The translations under genes were made by a program, and so were the position numbers. The notes under the pieces are model-generated. The model saw nothing but the letters and a program-made list of their open reading frames with translations. It did not search any database and was not told the DNA's origin. A DNA stretch of 63,440 nucleotides from Pirellulales bacterium (GTDB lineage Bacteria; Planctomycetota; Planctomycetia; Pirellulales; Thermoguttaceae), in NCBI GenBank assembly GCA_016936015.1, contig JAFGPV010000211.1, positions 1-63,440 on the forward strand. The letters are read 5' to 3'. This document shows, in pieces, positions 44,509-52,346 of this stretch (position 1 is its first letter; each line of letters starts with the position of its first letter).

Positions 44509-44946
44509 GTATTCTCGCCTGTTTGCTCTTCATTGAACAGGTAATGATAATGTAATGGGCGCCACCATGGGAAATCGCAGCAAGCTCGTTGTGCTGCAAA
44601 CACCCCGGAGTTGCTCAACAAGAATCGAAATATGCACGGGAGAGGTCCCAGATGGGGGCTTCTTCTTTTGGGGAGGACGTTGTACAGCAAATTTCGATTT
44701 CTCCACGTTTTTTTATTTAGGGCTTACCCTTTCCGGCGTGTGTGGGAGGATGGATCGGGGGATCGGCGCATATTTTCCACGCCAAGGACGGGTGTTCTGA
44801 TTGTATTACCAAGGAGCGATAGTGAACTAATGAACATTATATAAGCGGGGTGGCTAATTTGCAAGAGGTTTTTCAGACCGGGTTGGTTTTTCACGTCGAT
44901 CTTGAGGGGCTGGGGATGGATCGTCCGCCGTGTGAGTGTCAACAGG

Positions 44947-45086
44947 GCCTAGTGCATTGTCAAGTCTTAAAATGGGGGTCGGGTGCCAAGTCCACGCTTG
45001 CGTGGACATGCGGGAAACCTCGAATACCATGCCCACGCGAGCGTGGGCATGGCACCCATAATCATAAGATTGACAAAGCACTAGGC
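44947..45086. mobile_element. MITE-like element with nested inverted repeats
   Basis: Outer imperfect terminal repeats: GCCTAGTGCATTGTCAAGTC on the left and, reversed, GCCTAGTGCTTTGTCAATC on the right (ending 45085). Inside is a diverged copy of the GGGTGCC...CCACGC inverted pair known from 731-813 (arms about 44981-45010 and 45029-45057). About 140 bases, no coding frame. The structure suits a non-autonomous mobile element. Confidence 0.7.
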
Positions 45087-45184
45087 ATTCTTGCCTGTCT
45101 TTTTCCATATTTTTATTACCTAACCTGAAATTCAATTTCCAACACATTCGTCACTCTTGATTGATCAACCGCTCCATTTTCCGC

Positions 45185-45213
45185 TTGACTATCTGCATTT
45201 CAGCGGTTATACT
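45185..45213 (+). promoter_or_regulatory. Sigma-70-type promoter of the toxin-antitoxin pair
   Basis: TTGACT (45185-45190), a 17-base spacer and TATACT (45208-45213) match the housekeeping consensus closely. The antitoxin ATG starts at 45220, only six bases after the -10 box, where transcription should begin. The message is therefore predicted to be leaderless or to have a leader of a base or two. No ribosome site is present between promoter and ATG. Confidence 0.7.
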
Positions 45214-45219
45214 AATGGT

Positions 45220-45456
45220 ATGAAAACTGCCGTTTCCATTCCCAACGAGGTGTACGCCGAGACCGAGCGATTGGCCCGCCGTCTGAACAAATCGCGGAGC
45301 GAAGTGTACAGCCTTGCCTTGGCGGAATATCTCGCACGTCATGCCCCAGAACGCGTGACGGAAGCTATGGACCGCGTCTGCGAGGAAGTGGGCCAAGAAT
45401 CGGACCAATTTGCCGCCGTCGCCGCGCGGCGAATCCTGGAGCGCAATTCGTGGTAA
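45220..45456 (+). CDS. MazE/CopG-like ribbon-helix-helix antitoxin
   Basis: 78 residues from the ATG at 45220. N-terminal strand and helices of a ribbon-helix-helix DNA-binding domain: MKTAVSIPNEVYAETERLAR then LNKSRSEVYSLALAEYLARH. The C-terminal part (DRVCEEVGQESDQFAAVAARRILERNSW) would bind and neutralise the toxin. It probably represses its own promoter. Its last seven bases overlap the toxin start, as usual for such pairs. Confidence 0.9.
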   Translation: MKTAVSIPNEVYAETERLARRLNKSRSEVYSLALAEYLARHAPERVTEAMDRVCEEVGQESDQFAAVAARRILERNSW

Positions 45457-45794
45457 TCTCCCAAGGCGATATTTGGTGGGCCGATCTTCCCGAGCCAACG
45501 GGCTCCGGTCCCGGTTTTCGGCGACCGATTGTGGTCGTGCAGGGAGATGCGCTTAACCGCAGTCGGATCGCCACGGTCGTCTGCGTCCCGTTGACCAGCA
45601 ACCTGAAGTGGGCGGACGCCCCGGGAAACGTGCACCTGACGCCCCGGCTGACGGGACTGCCAAAGGAGTCCGTGGCTAATGTTTCCCAGGTTGTCACCCT
45701 GGATAAGTCCTCGTTGACGGAACATCTTGGAAAGCTGCCCCCATCGAAACTGAAATTGATCCTCTCAGGGATCGACGTGGTCTTGGGTCGGTAG
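45450..45794 (+). CDS. MazF/PemK-type endoribonuclease toxin
   Basis: 114 residues from a GTG that overlaps the antitoxin end. MazF fold: ISQGDIWWADLPEPTGSGPG, RRPIVVVQGDALNRSRIATVVCVPLTSN, VHLTPRLTGLPKESVANVSQVVTLDKSSL, and the C-terminal KLKLILSGIDVVLG. These toxins cleave mRNA at short sequences when free of antitoxin. The last 30 bases overlap the 3' end of the convergent GTPase gene. Confidence 0.93.
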   Translation: MVISQGDIWWADLPEPTGSGPGFRRPIVVVQGDALNRSRIATVVCVPLTSNLKWADAPGNVHLTPRLTGLPKESVANVSQVVTLDKSSLTEHLGKLPPSKLKLILSGIDVVLGR

Positions 45795-47630
45795 CACTTC
45801 TAGCAACCGTTCCACCTCAACAAACGCTGCCGACTCGGGCAGCGACGCTCCGTGGCGGAGGTCGGCCAGGAGGTCGCCGAGGAGTTCGTTTTCGAGCCAG
45901 GCGGCCAGCCAGGCGGCGCGGCGTTTGGCGTATTGGGTCTGGAGTCGGTAGAAGAGTCGGCCGGCGGCGTGGCGGACGCCTTCGCTGGTGGTGCTGACCA
46001 ACGCCTCGCCGCCGCCGGTCACGCCGCCGGTGATCGCCGCCTCGGTGGCCAGGTGGGCCGCCGTCTGGCCGGCCGCGTGGGCCGTGATCTGGCCCGCCAG
46101 GTCGCCGGCCAGGTGCAGGCCGGTGAAGAACAACCCGACGGTAATCGCCGGCCGGGCCAACGCCGCCAGGTGGTCGAGGGATTCGAGGAACCGCACCGCC
46201 CGGGGATTGGCCGACCGCCAGGCGTCAAGTTCGCTGCCGAGGAACCGGCGATAGTCTTCGTCCACCGCCGGCAGGTTTTGATGGGCTGCCTGGACCCGCG
46301 CGAGCAATTCCGCCCGGGCGTGGCCCCGCAACAGCCGTTGCAACCGTGGGCGGAGGGTCTCGTTGCCGACCTGCTCCAAGCGCTCCAGCTCGTCGAAGAG
46401 GTTCTTGACGGCCGTCAGCACCGCCGTGCGTTCCTGCTGGTGGAAGAGGACCAACGGATCGGCGGCCGGGCCGGCGATTTCCGCCCAGGTGCGGCGGATG
46501 GGCCAGAGGACGGCCCGGCCCAGCCCGCGGTAGAAGCCGTGAATCCGCCGCGACCACGGCTGCCGGGCGGCGTCCCACCAGGCGCGGATCTCTTCGACTA
46601 AAATCCCCGCGGGCAGGGCCGGCCAGTCGATCCGCGCCAATTCGTGGGCCGAGAGCACCGTGGCGGCGGCCGAAAACGAACCGGCCGCCGCGCGGATCTC
46701 CTCCAGATACGCCGGGATGCCGCGCTGCGGATCGGCCAGCGTCCGCAGCGATCCGCGGAAGGTGCGGACCTTGATTGCGTCGAAGTGCAGCGCCGCCAAC
46801 TCGTCGCGTAGATCGGTCGGACGGTCCGGCTGGCCGTTGCCCTCCGTGCCGACGTTGTAAAACGGAAGCCGCAACTCGTCGGCCGCCCGGCGGTCGTGCG
46901 GGGCGACGTAGACCAATTCCGGCGTCGCCCCGATCTGCCGGCGGAAGGTCTTCAACCACTCGGGCCAATACACCCGGTCGGCCTGAAGTTCGCACTGGTT
47001 GAAGATCACCAGGATCGGTTTGTCGGCCTGGGCCGCGTGGCGGAAAAACCGCTTGACGGCGGCGTCGTTGTATTTCTGCTGTGTCAGCACGGCGATCAGC
47101 ACGTCGGCCGCCTGGCGGATGGCGTTGGCCCGCTCCCAATTGACCGGTACGTCGGAATCCACGTCGGGGGCGTCCAACAGCAGCAGCCGGGGCGGCATCC
47201 GCGCTCCCACGCGCCAGTATAACCGGTGCTCCGCCGTTTCAGTTAGCGGATCCTCGGGCCGCCGCCACGGGCAAAGCACGAAGGAGCCGAAGAGCCGCCC
47301 GAGCGTTTCGGCGTCCTCACCGCCGGGAGGAACCAGGCAAATTGGATGTTTCGTGCCCGCGGCCAAGGGCGTTACGGCGCTGGCGTTTTCGCCGGCCAAG
47401 TGATTGAAGATCACCGATTTGCCGATGTTCGTCCCGCCCACGATGGCCACGACCAGCCGCGGCGGCAACTGCGCCTGGGGCACGAGCTTTTTTACCAGCA
47501 AGGCGAACCACTCGCGGTCTTCCAGCCCGGCCACCCCGGCCGGCGCCGCCTCGGAGGCCAAGCCGCGCAACGCCTGCACCAGGGATACAAGTTGTGCGGT
47601 CAAACGAGAGTAGTCGGAAGATACGGACAT
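45765..47630 (-). CDS. Membrane-associated P-loop GTPase-like protein
   Basis: 621 residues from the ATG at 47630. The P-loop is VVAIVGGTNIGKSVIFNHLAGE (G1, GGTNIGKS). The G3 place reads LLLLDAPDVDSD, where DAPD stands for the usual DxxG, and G4 is NQCE instead of NKxD. These departures suggest altered nucleotide specificity or a non-classical cycle. Near the C-terminus a hydrophobic, Ala/Gly-rich region (ITVGLFFTGLHLAGDLAGQI... and AAITGGVTGGGEALVS) may insert in or touch membranes. The layout recalls dynamin/Era-like GTPases. Function unknown. Its 3' end overlaps the toxin gene. Confidence 0.7.
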   Translation of the reverse strand: MSVSSDYSRLTAQLVSLVQALRGLASEAAPAGVAGLEDREWFALLVKKLVPQAQLPPRLVVAIVGGTNIGKSVIFNHLAGENASAVTPLAAGTKHPICLVPPGGEDAETLGRLFGSFVLCPWRRPEDPLTETAEHRLYWRVGARMPPRLLLLDAPDVDSDVPVNWERANAIRQAADVLIAVLTQQKYNDAAVKRFFRHAAQADKPILVIFNQCELQADRVYWPEWLKTFRRQIGATPELVYVAPHDRRAADELRLPFYNVGTEGNGQPDRPTDLRDELAALHFDAIKVRTFRGSLRTLADPQRGIPAYLEEIRAAAGSFSAAATVLSAHELARIDWPALPAGILVEEIRAWWDAARQPWSRRIHGFYRGLGRAVLWPIRRTWAEIAGPAADPLVLFHQQERTAVLTAVKNLFDELERLEQVGNETLRPRLQRLLRGHARAELLARVQAAHQNLPAVDEDYRRFLGSELDAWRSANPRAVRFLESLDHLAALARPAITVGLFFTGLHLAGDLAGQITAHAAGQTAAHLATEAAITGGVTGGGEALVSTTSEGVRHAAGRLFYRLQTQYAKRRAAWLAAWLENELLGDLLADLRHGASLPESAAFVEVERLLEVLPTQDHVDP

Positions 47631-47732
47631 GGCGGCGTTAATTGTAGCGAACGAGGCACACGGTCGCAACTTGAATAGGATATCGCCTCATCCGATCACG
47701 GCCCAACAGAATGGAGTTTCAAGAGAGTCGCT

Positions 47733-47753
47733 GTTATGCTGAAGCATAACCTA
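47733..47753. repeat. GTTATGCTGAAGCATAAC palindrome, copy at the end of the phosphatase gene
   Basis: Same unit as at 869-888 and 37915-38003. It overlaps the stop codon (47751-47753) of the receiver-PP2C gene, so this palindrome provides the last bases of that gene. Confidence 0.8.
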
Positions 47754-48893
47754 CTCTAGAACCTTCACCACGACGATGGTGATGTCGTCGCGTTGGGGGT
47801 GGTTGCGGGCGAAGCCGGTGATTTCGCGGTAGAGGGAATCGATGATCTCCTGGGCGGGCCGGTCGCGCTCGGAGCGGATGGTTTCCAACGCCCGGGAGAA
47901 TCCGAACCGGACGCGGCCGGGCGATTCGGCTTCGACCACGCCGTCGGTAAAAAACGTGAATAGATCGCCGGGATGCAGACGGAGCGGCGCGGAGGAGGGG
48001 ACCTGGGTGTCTTCGCGGACGCCCAGCGGCAGACTGGTGCTGTCGAGGATCGTGACGTCGCAGCCGGAGTGCAGCAGGTAACCGCGCTGGCCGGCGCTGG
48101 CGTAAACCAGGGTTTTTTCCAGGGGATCGAGCCGGGCCATTGCCAGCGTGACGAAATGGAAGTCCGAGGTGTCGGCGGCCAGGACGCGATTGGCCCGGGT
48201 CAGGATCTCGCCCACGTCGGAGGAGGCCTGGGCCAGCGTCCGCAGGCAGGCCCGGGTCTCGGACATCACCAGGGCCGGTCCCATCCCGTGGCTGCTGACG
48301 TCGCCGACGACGATTCCCAGGCACCCGTCGGGCATGGGGATGTAGTCGAAGTAATCGCCGGCCGTCGCCTTGGCCGGATACAGGGCCCCGGCCAGGTCGA
48401 AGCCCTGTAGCGGCGGCGGTTGGACAGGATAGAGTTTCTTTTGGATTTCGCCGGCGGCGCGGAACTCCTCGGAGGTGTCGCGCATCGCCTCCTCGGCGTG
48501 ATAGCGCCGGCTTCGTTCGATGGCGTAGCGGATGGACCGGACCAGCAGGTGATCCGTCAATTGGCCCTTGACCAGGTAATCCTGCGCCCCGGCCTGCACG
48601 GCCTGAACGGCGGTCCGCTCGTCGTCGTAGCCGGAGAGCACCACGATCGGCACGTCGGTGGCGTAGGCGTAGAGACTGTAGAACGTCTCCAGCCCGGTGC
48701 TGTCGGGCAGTCCCAAGTCTAAGAGCACCACGTCGAAGCGGTCTTCCTGGCAGCGCTGGATGGCGGCCGAGAGGAGTTCGACGTTGACCAGTTCGAAGGG
48801 CGCGTCCCAACGGTCGCCCAGCAGGTTCCGCATGACGTACACGTCGTCGGGATCGTCCTCGACCAGCAGGATGTGGACACGTTCTTCGTACAT
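47751..48893 (-). CDS. Response regulator with PP2C (SpoIIE/RsbU-type) phosphatase domain
   Basis: 380 residues from the ATG at 48893. Residues 1-120 are a receiver: acidic pair in HILLVEDDPDDVYVM, phospho-Asp in DVVLLDLGLPDSTG, Lys in YLVKGQ. A linker helix leads to the PP2C domain: ATAGDYFDYIPMPDG and GIVVGDVSSHGMGPAL with metal-binding Asp residues, FTDGVVEAESP, and NHPQRDDITIVVVKV. It dephosphorylates anti-sigma-antagonist type proteins, so the output is by partner switching rather than DNA binding. It lies 69 bases downstream of the PAS kinase gene and is probably its partner. Confidence 0.93.
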   Translation of the reverse strand: MYEERVHILLVEDDPDDVYVMRNLLGDRWDAPFELVNVELLSAAIQRCQEDRFDVVLLDLGLPDSTGLETFYSLYAYATDVPIVVLSGYDDERTAVQAVQAGAQDYLVKGQLTDHLLVRSIRYAIERSRRYHAEEAMRDTSEEFRAAGEIQKKLYPVQPPPLQGFDLAGALYPAKATAGDYFDYIPMPDGCLGIVVGDVSSHGMGPALVMSETRACLRTLAQASSDVGEILTRANRVLAADTSDFHFVTLAMARLDPLEKTLVYASAGQRGYLLHSGCDVTILDSTSLPLGVREDTQVPSSAPLRLHPGDLFTFFTDGVVEAESPGRVRFGFSRALETIRSERDRPAQEIIDSLYREITGFARNHPQRDDITIVVVKVLE

Positions 48894-48899
48894 AAGCAA

Positions 48900-48960
48900 T
48901 AGGGATTGGGGATTGGGGATTGGGGACGAGAAAATTTAATCCCTAATCCCTAATCCCTTG
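48900..48960. repeat. GGGATTG heptamer array as inverted repeat
   Basis: Left part has tandem GGGATTG units (48901-48926), right part tandem AATCCCT units (48939-48957). Same design as the GGGTTCA array at 36740-36819 but a different heptamer. It lies between the kinase and phosphatase genes. Confidence 0.75.
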
Positions 48961-48962
48961 GT

Positions 48963-50906
48963 TTACGTGAATTCTTCGTTTTCAGTTCTCTCCTTTGCCT
49001 GCCGGATCGGCAGGAAGATTTCAAAGCGGCTTCCCTGGCCGAGCAATCCCTGGGCGGCAATCTGGCCGCCGTGGCGTTCGACGATCCGGCGGCAGACGGC
49101 CAATCCGATGCCGGTCCCCTCGTACACGTCGCGGGGATGCAGCCGCTGGAAAACGCCGAAGATCCGGTCGCAGTGTTTTTCCTCGAAGCCGATCCCGTTG
49201 TCCTCGACGAGAATCCGGCAGTATTCTTCGCCGGGTTGGGATTTCGCCGGTCCCTCGTTCCTCCCGCGGAGGTAACGGCCGGAGACGCGGATCACCGGCG
49301 GCTCCTCGGAACGGTGGAATTTCAGCCCGTTGGCGATCAAGTTTTGAAACAGTTGCCGCATTTGCAGGGGATCGGCCTGGATCGTGGGCAGGCGGCCCAT
49401 TTCCACGCGCCCCTGGACGTGCCGGATCTGCTCTTCCAGGTCGGCCGTCACTTCGCCGACGACGTGTCCCAAATCGACGGGCAGGTAGTTTTGCGGCCGG
49501 GTGGAAACCCGGGACAGCGTCAACAGACCGTCGATCAGGGCCTGCATCCGGGCCGCCGACTTTTGGATGCGGTTCAGGTCGTCGCGGATTTCTTCGTCGA
49601 GCCGGTCCGCCTTCCGTTCGAGCAGCCGCCCGCTGAAGGTGCGGATCTTCCGCAGCGGTTCCTGCAAGTCGTGCGAGGCCACGTAGGCGAACTGCTCCAG
49701 TTCGCGGTTCGAGCGTTCCAATTCGGCGGCGTAGCGGGCTTGCTCCTGTTCGGCTTTTTTTCGCTGGCTGATGTCGCGGACGAAAAAGCTCAGCACCGGC
49801 GAACCCCGCTCGTGGCTGATGGTCATCGCCATCTCGGCGGGAAAGGTCCGGCCGTCGGCCCGCACGGCGGTCACTTCCGCCCGCTTGCCGAGCATCGATC
49901 CCTCGCCCGCCGTCAGGTACCGTTCGATCCGCTCCTTCTGCTGCGGATCCATGCTCGGCGGGAAGAGGAGGTCGGTGGGCCGCGTGCCGAGGATGCGGTC
50001 GCGGGAATATCCGAAGACCTGCTCCGCCGCCCGATTGAATTCGGTAATGAATCCCTCGTGGTCGATGGTGATGATCGGATCCAGGGCGGATTCGAGGATC
50101 GCGTGTTTGCGCGCCTCGGATTCGGCCAGGGTCCGCTCCAGCCGCGCCCGGTCGGATAGATCGCGGTGGATGAGGGCCAGTCCCAAAGGCCGGGGGGCCT
50201 CGGTCAGGCGGACGCGGAGGATCGTGGTCTGCACCTCGATCGGCTCCTCGCCGGGCGGCTGCCGGAGCCGGCTCTGCCCGCGCCAGTGGCCCGTCTTGTT
50301 GACCTCGGGCACGGCCACGTCGCGCAACTGCTGCCAGGAATCCGGCGTGTACAGGTCGTGCAGCGGGATTTGGGAGACGGATTTTTCCTCGGGCAGCCCC
50401 AGCAACCGGCGGCCCGCCGGATTCAGATAAAAAGGTTCGCCGTGTGCCCCGGCCACGTAAATGCAATCGCCGCTGTCTTCCGCCACGGCGGCAAAGCTGG
50501 CTGCAGTGGGGATCTCGGAGCCTTGGACCAGTTGCTGCAAATATCCCGCCCGCAGGCGATCCACCGCCCGATGCAGTTCTGAAAAAGCGGCCTGCCGGAC
50601 CGGCTTTTCCGCGATCTGCTCCTCGACGGCGCCTTCCCCCGCCGCTTCCAAGACCGACAGTCCCAGGAGGATCTCCCGCCAGGGGACCGTCCCCTTTCCG
50701 CTTTCCGGCCGCAAGCCGTGAAGCCACTGCCGCACGGGAGCTTCGTCGGAATCGGCCGTACAGGCGGTCAGCGTGTCCAAGAGAACCTCGGGTTGCCCGC
50801 CCCGGGTCTTTTGCAGTTCCCGACAATCTGCCTGCTCCAATCCTTCGGCAACGGCCCGTGCCAGGATTGTCCTTTGGTTTTGGAGAATAATGAGGAGCTC
50901 GCTCAT
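48963..50906 (-). CDS. PAS-domain sensor histidine kinase
   Basis: 647 residues, no membrane segment seen, so likely cytosolic. Two PAS domains: one near residues 135-255 (DCIYVAGAHGEPFYLNPAGRRLLG) and one near 270-390 (DPIITIDHEGFITEFNRAAEQVFGYSR). Phospho-acceptor His in FAYVASHDLQEPLRKIRTFSG. Kinase boxes: N (FQNLIANGLKFHR), G1 (VEDNGIGFEE), F (IFGVFQRLH), G2 (EGTGIGLAVCRRI). The first 130 residues form an uncharacterised helical domain. It probably phosphorylates the receiver of the adjoining PP2C protein. Confidence 0.93.
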   Translation of the reverse strand: MSELLIILQNQRTILARAVAEGLEQADCRELQKTRGGQPEVLLDTLTACTADSDEAPVRQWLHGLRPESGKGTVPWREILLGLSVLEAAGEGAVEEQIAEKPVRQAAFSELHRAVDRLRAGYLQQLVQGSEIPTAASFAAVAEDSGDCIYVAGAHGEPFYLNPAGRRLLGLPEEKSVSQIPLHDLYTPDSWQQLRDVAVPEVNKTGHWRGQSRLRQPPGEEPIEVQTTILRVRLTEAPRPLGLALIHRDLSDRARLERTLAESEARKHAILESALDPIITIDHEGFITEFNRAAEQVFGYSRDRILGTRPTDLLFPPSMDPQQKERIERYLTAGEGSMLGKRAEVTAVRADGRTFPAEMAMTISHERGSPVLSFFVRDISQRKKAEQEQARYAAELERSNRELEQFAYVASHDLQEPLRKIRTFSGRLLERKADRLDEEIRDDLNRIQKSAARMQALIDGLLTLSRVSTRPQNYLPVDLGHVVGEVTADLEEQIRHVQGRVEMGRLPTIQADPLQMRQLFQNLIANGLKFHRSEEPPVIRVSGRYLRGRNEGPAKSQPGEEYCRILVEDNGIGFEEKHCDRIFGVFQRLHPRDVYEGTGIGLAVCRRIVERHGGQIAAQGLLGQGSRFEIFLPIRQAKERTENEEFT

Positions 50907-50957
50907 GGCCGTCCCCCCTCTTTGATTATGGCTTGCGCCGCTGAAGAGTCAAGAGGG

Positions 50958-51031
50958 AAAAAAACGCCCCGAGGCGGCGTTTCAGCGGGGAAGTCTTTTC
51001 GTTCCCCCTGAAAACACCGTCGCGGGGCGTT
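50958..51031 (-). terminator. Rho-independent terminator of the omptin-like gene
   Basis: On the minus strand AACGCCCC pairs with GGGGCGTT, followed by a T-run (seven A on the plus strand, 50958-50964). An inner stem TTCAGGGGGAA / TTCCCCGCTGAA lies within. It begins 54 bases after the omptin-like gene stop and ends before the kinase gene start, so it separates two transcripts. Confidence 0.75.
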
Positions 51032-51084
51032 AAACGGAGCGGCCAATCGTTTCCGTAACCGGAAACGACACCCTCACGGAATCA

Positions 51085-52179
51085 TCAATAGTTATAGCGG
51101 AGAAACGCGGTCAGCGACGTCTGATCGGACGTAACCTTGACTCCGTTGGTCCACGACAGGTCTAAACCCGGTTGGGTTAAACGATGCGTTCCCCACGTGC
51201 GGATCTCGATGTGATCAGCCTGGAGACCGACGCTTAAATGCTCACGGATCGGCACTTCGCCGATCAGGGAGAAGTGCAGCGTGCCGCCGGACGTGTTCTC
51301 CATCGTGTAGCGGGGCGCCGGGGTCCGCAGCAGGTGATGGTCGACGTTGTAGGCCCACGTGGGACCCCAATCCGCCTGGAACGTCAAGTTGACGGGCCGC
51401 CGGACGTAGACCGTCGAGCGCAACTGGGCGCCGAGGTAAGCGACGTAGTATTGTTGGTTGAACGTGATGACGTCGCCGGTATAAACGGGACCGAGGTTCG
51501 GGACCTGAGAATCGATATCGTAGGCCGTGATGTTAAAGCGTTGGAACCGGAAGCCGGCCGTCGGCCAGACTTCGACCGGGTAGTCCAGAATGCTGTCGAG
51601 CCATTTGAACTCCCCGCCCAGGTCCAACATCTGGCCGTCGTTCCACCGCTGATTCGACAGCGTCAGACTATCGAGCCGGGTGGGATCGGTCCGGGGTTGA
51701 TTGATGTTCCAGTCGTAATCCGCCATTTGCCCGTTGATGTTCCGCGCGATCGGCGTCAGCCACTCGAAGTGGAGACCCCAATTCGACTTTTTCACTCCCA
51801 GTTGCAGACCGTGCCAGACGGAGTCCAACTGGAATCGAAGCCGGCTTAACGGCGTATATTGAGGTCCACCCAGTTGGGGTGCCGTGCCGAACTCATAGGT
51901 CGTATGGCTGTTGAACATCGGACGGACGCGATAGTCGGCGGTCCAGACCGGCGGATCGCAGCAACAACAACAGCATCCGCAATCACAACACGCGGGTTCG
52001 CAGGGGCAGCACCCGCACGCGTCCGTGGCGGCCTTCGTCTCGCCGTCCGCCTTGACCGCCGTCGTATCGTCGGCCAAGAAAGCTGTTGACGTAAACTGTA
52101 AATTGTCCGCTCCGTAGGCGAATGAAGTCACTCCCCAGACGACCAACAAACACAGAAATCCACGATGACACAATTTCAT
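51085..52179 (-). CDS. Omptin-like outer-membrane beta-barrel protein with Cys-rich N-terminus
   Basis: 364 residues. Signal peptide (LCLLVVWGVTSFAYGA), then a Cys cluster at residues 55-74 (13 Cys, including six in a row). The barrel from residue 78 shows YEFGTAP, PLSRLRFQLDS, and WGLHFEWLTP. The omptin catalytic set seems kept: Asp154 and Asp156 in MADYDW, Asp280 and His282 in NVDHHLL; later IEIRTWGTHRL and FLRYNY with the terminal aromatic. Omptins are outer-membrane proteases. Assignment rests on recalled motif spacing. Its N-terminal 80 residues resemble those of the neighbouring BBP7-like protein. Confidence 0.75.
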   Translation of the reverse strand: MKLCHRGFLCLLVVWGVTSFAYGADNLQFTSTAFLADDTTAVKADGETKAATDACGCCPCEPACCDCGCCCCCCDPPVWTADYRVRPMFNSHTTYEFGTAPQLGGPQYTPLSRLRFQLDSVWHGLQLGVKKSNWGLHFEWLTPIARNINGQMADYDWNINQPRTDPTRLDSLTLSNQRWNDGQMLDLGGEFKWLDSILDYPVEVWPTAGFRFQRFNITAYDIDSQVPNLGPVYTGDVITFNQQYYVAYLGAQLRSTVYVRRPVNLTFQADWGPTWAYNVDHHLLRTPAPRYTMENTSGGTLHFSLIGEVPIREHLSVGLQADHIEIRTWGTHRLTQPGLDLSWTNGVKVTSDQTSLTAFLRYNY

Positions 52180-52346
52180 AAAACACCTCCTTGTCGGAGT
52201 CGAGAAAGGTTAAGTCAAATATGTCAAAATCCTGAACAAAGATTGCTGAATAAAATTTTTCCTCCCAAGGTAGTTTCTGTCGACCGACTCCCCCGTTCAC
52301 GCGGCGAAAGGGCGGCAATTCGCCGGGAAGCGATGGCGGTCAGACG

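Larger units (their letters stand above)
44241..45219. other. Repeat-rich intergenic region
   Basis: Nearly 1 kb without a supported gene. Holds a run of five hairpins (44360-44508), an AT-rich middle part (44680-44850), a MITE-like element (44947-45086), and the promoter of the toxin-antitoxin pair (45185-45213). Listed in detail separately. Confidence 0.6.

Noticed and set aside
44241-45219. Search for tRNA genes in this and the other long gaps
   Set aside because: No T-arm consensus with a matching acceptor stem was found by eye in any gap.
50958-51031. REPIN-type repeat
   Set aside because: The T-run and position after the omptin-like gene fit a terminator better, and no second copy was seen.
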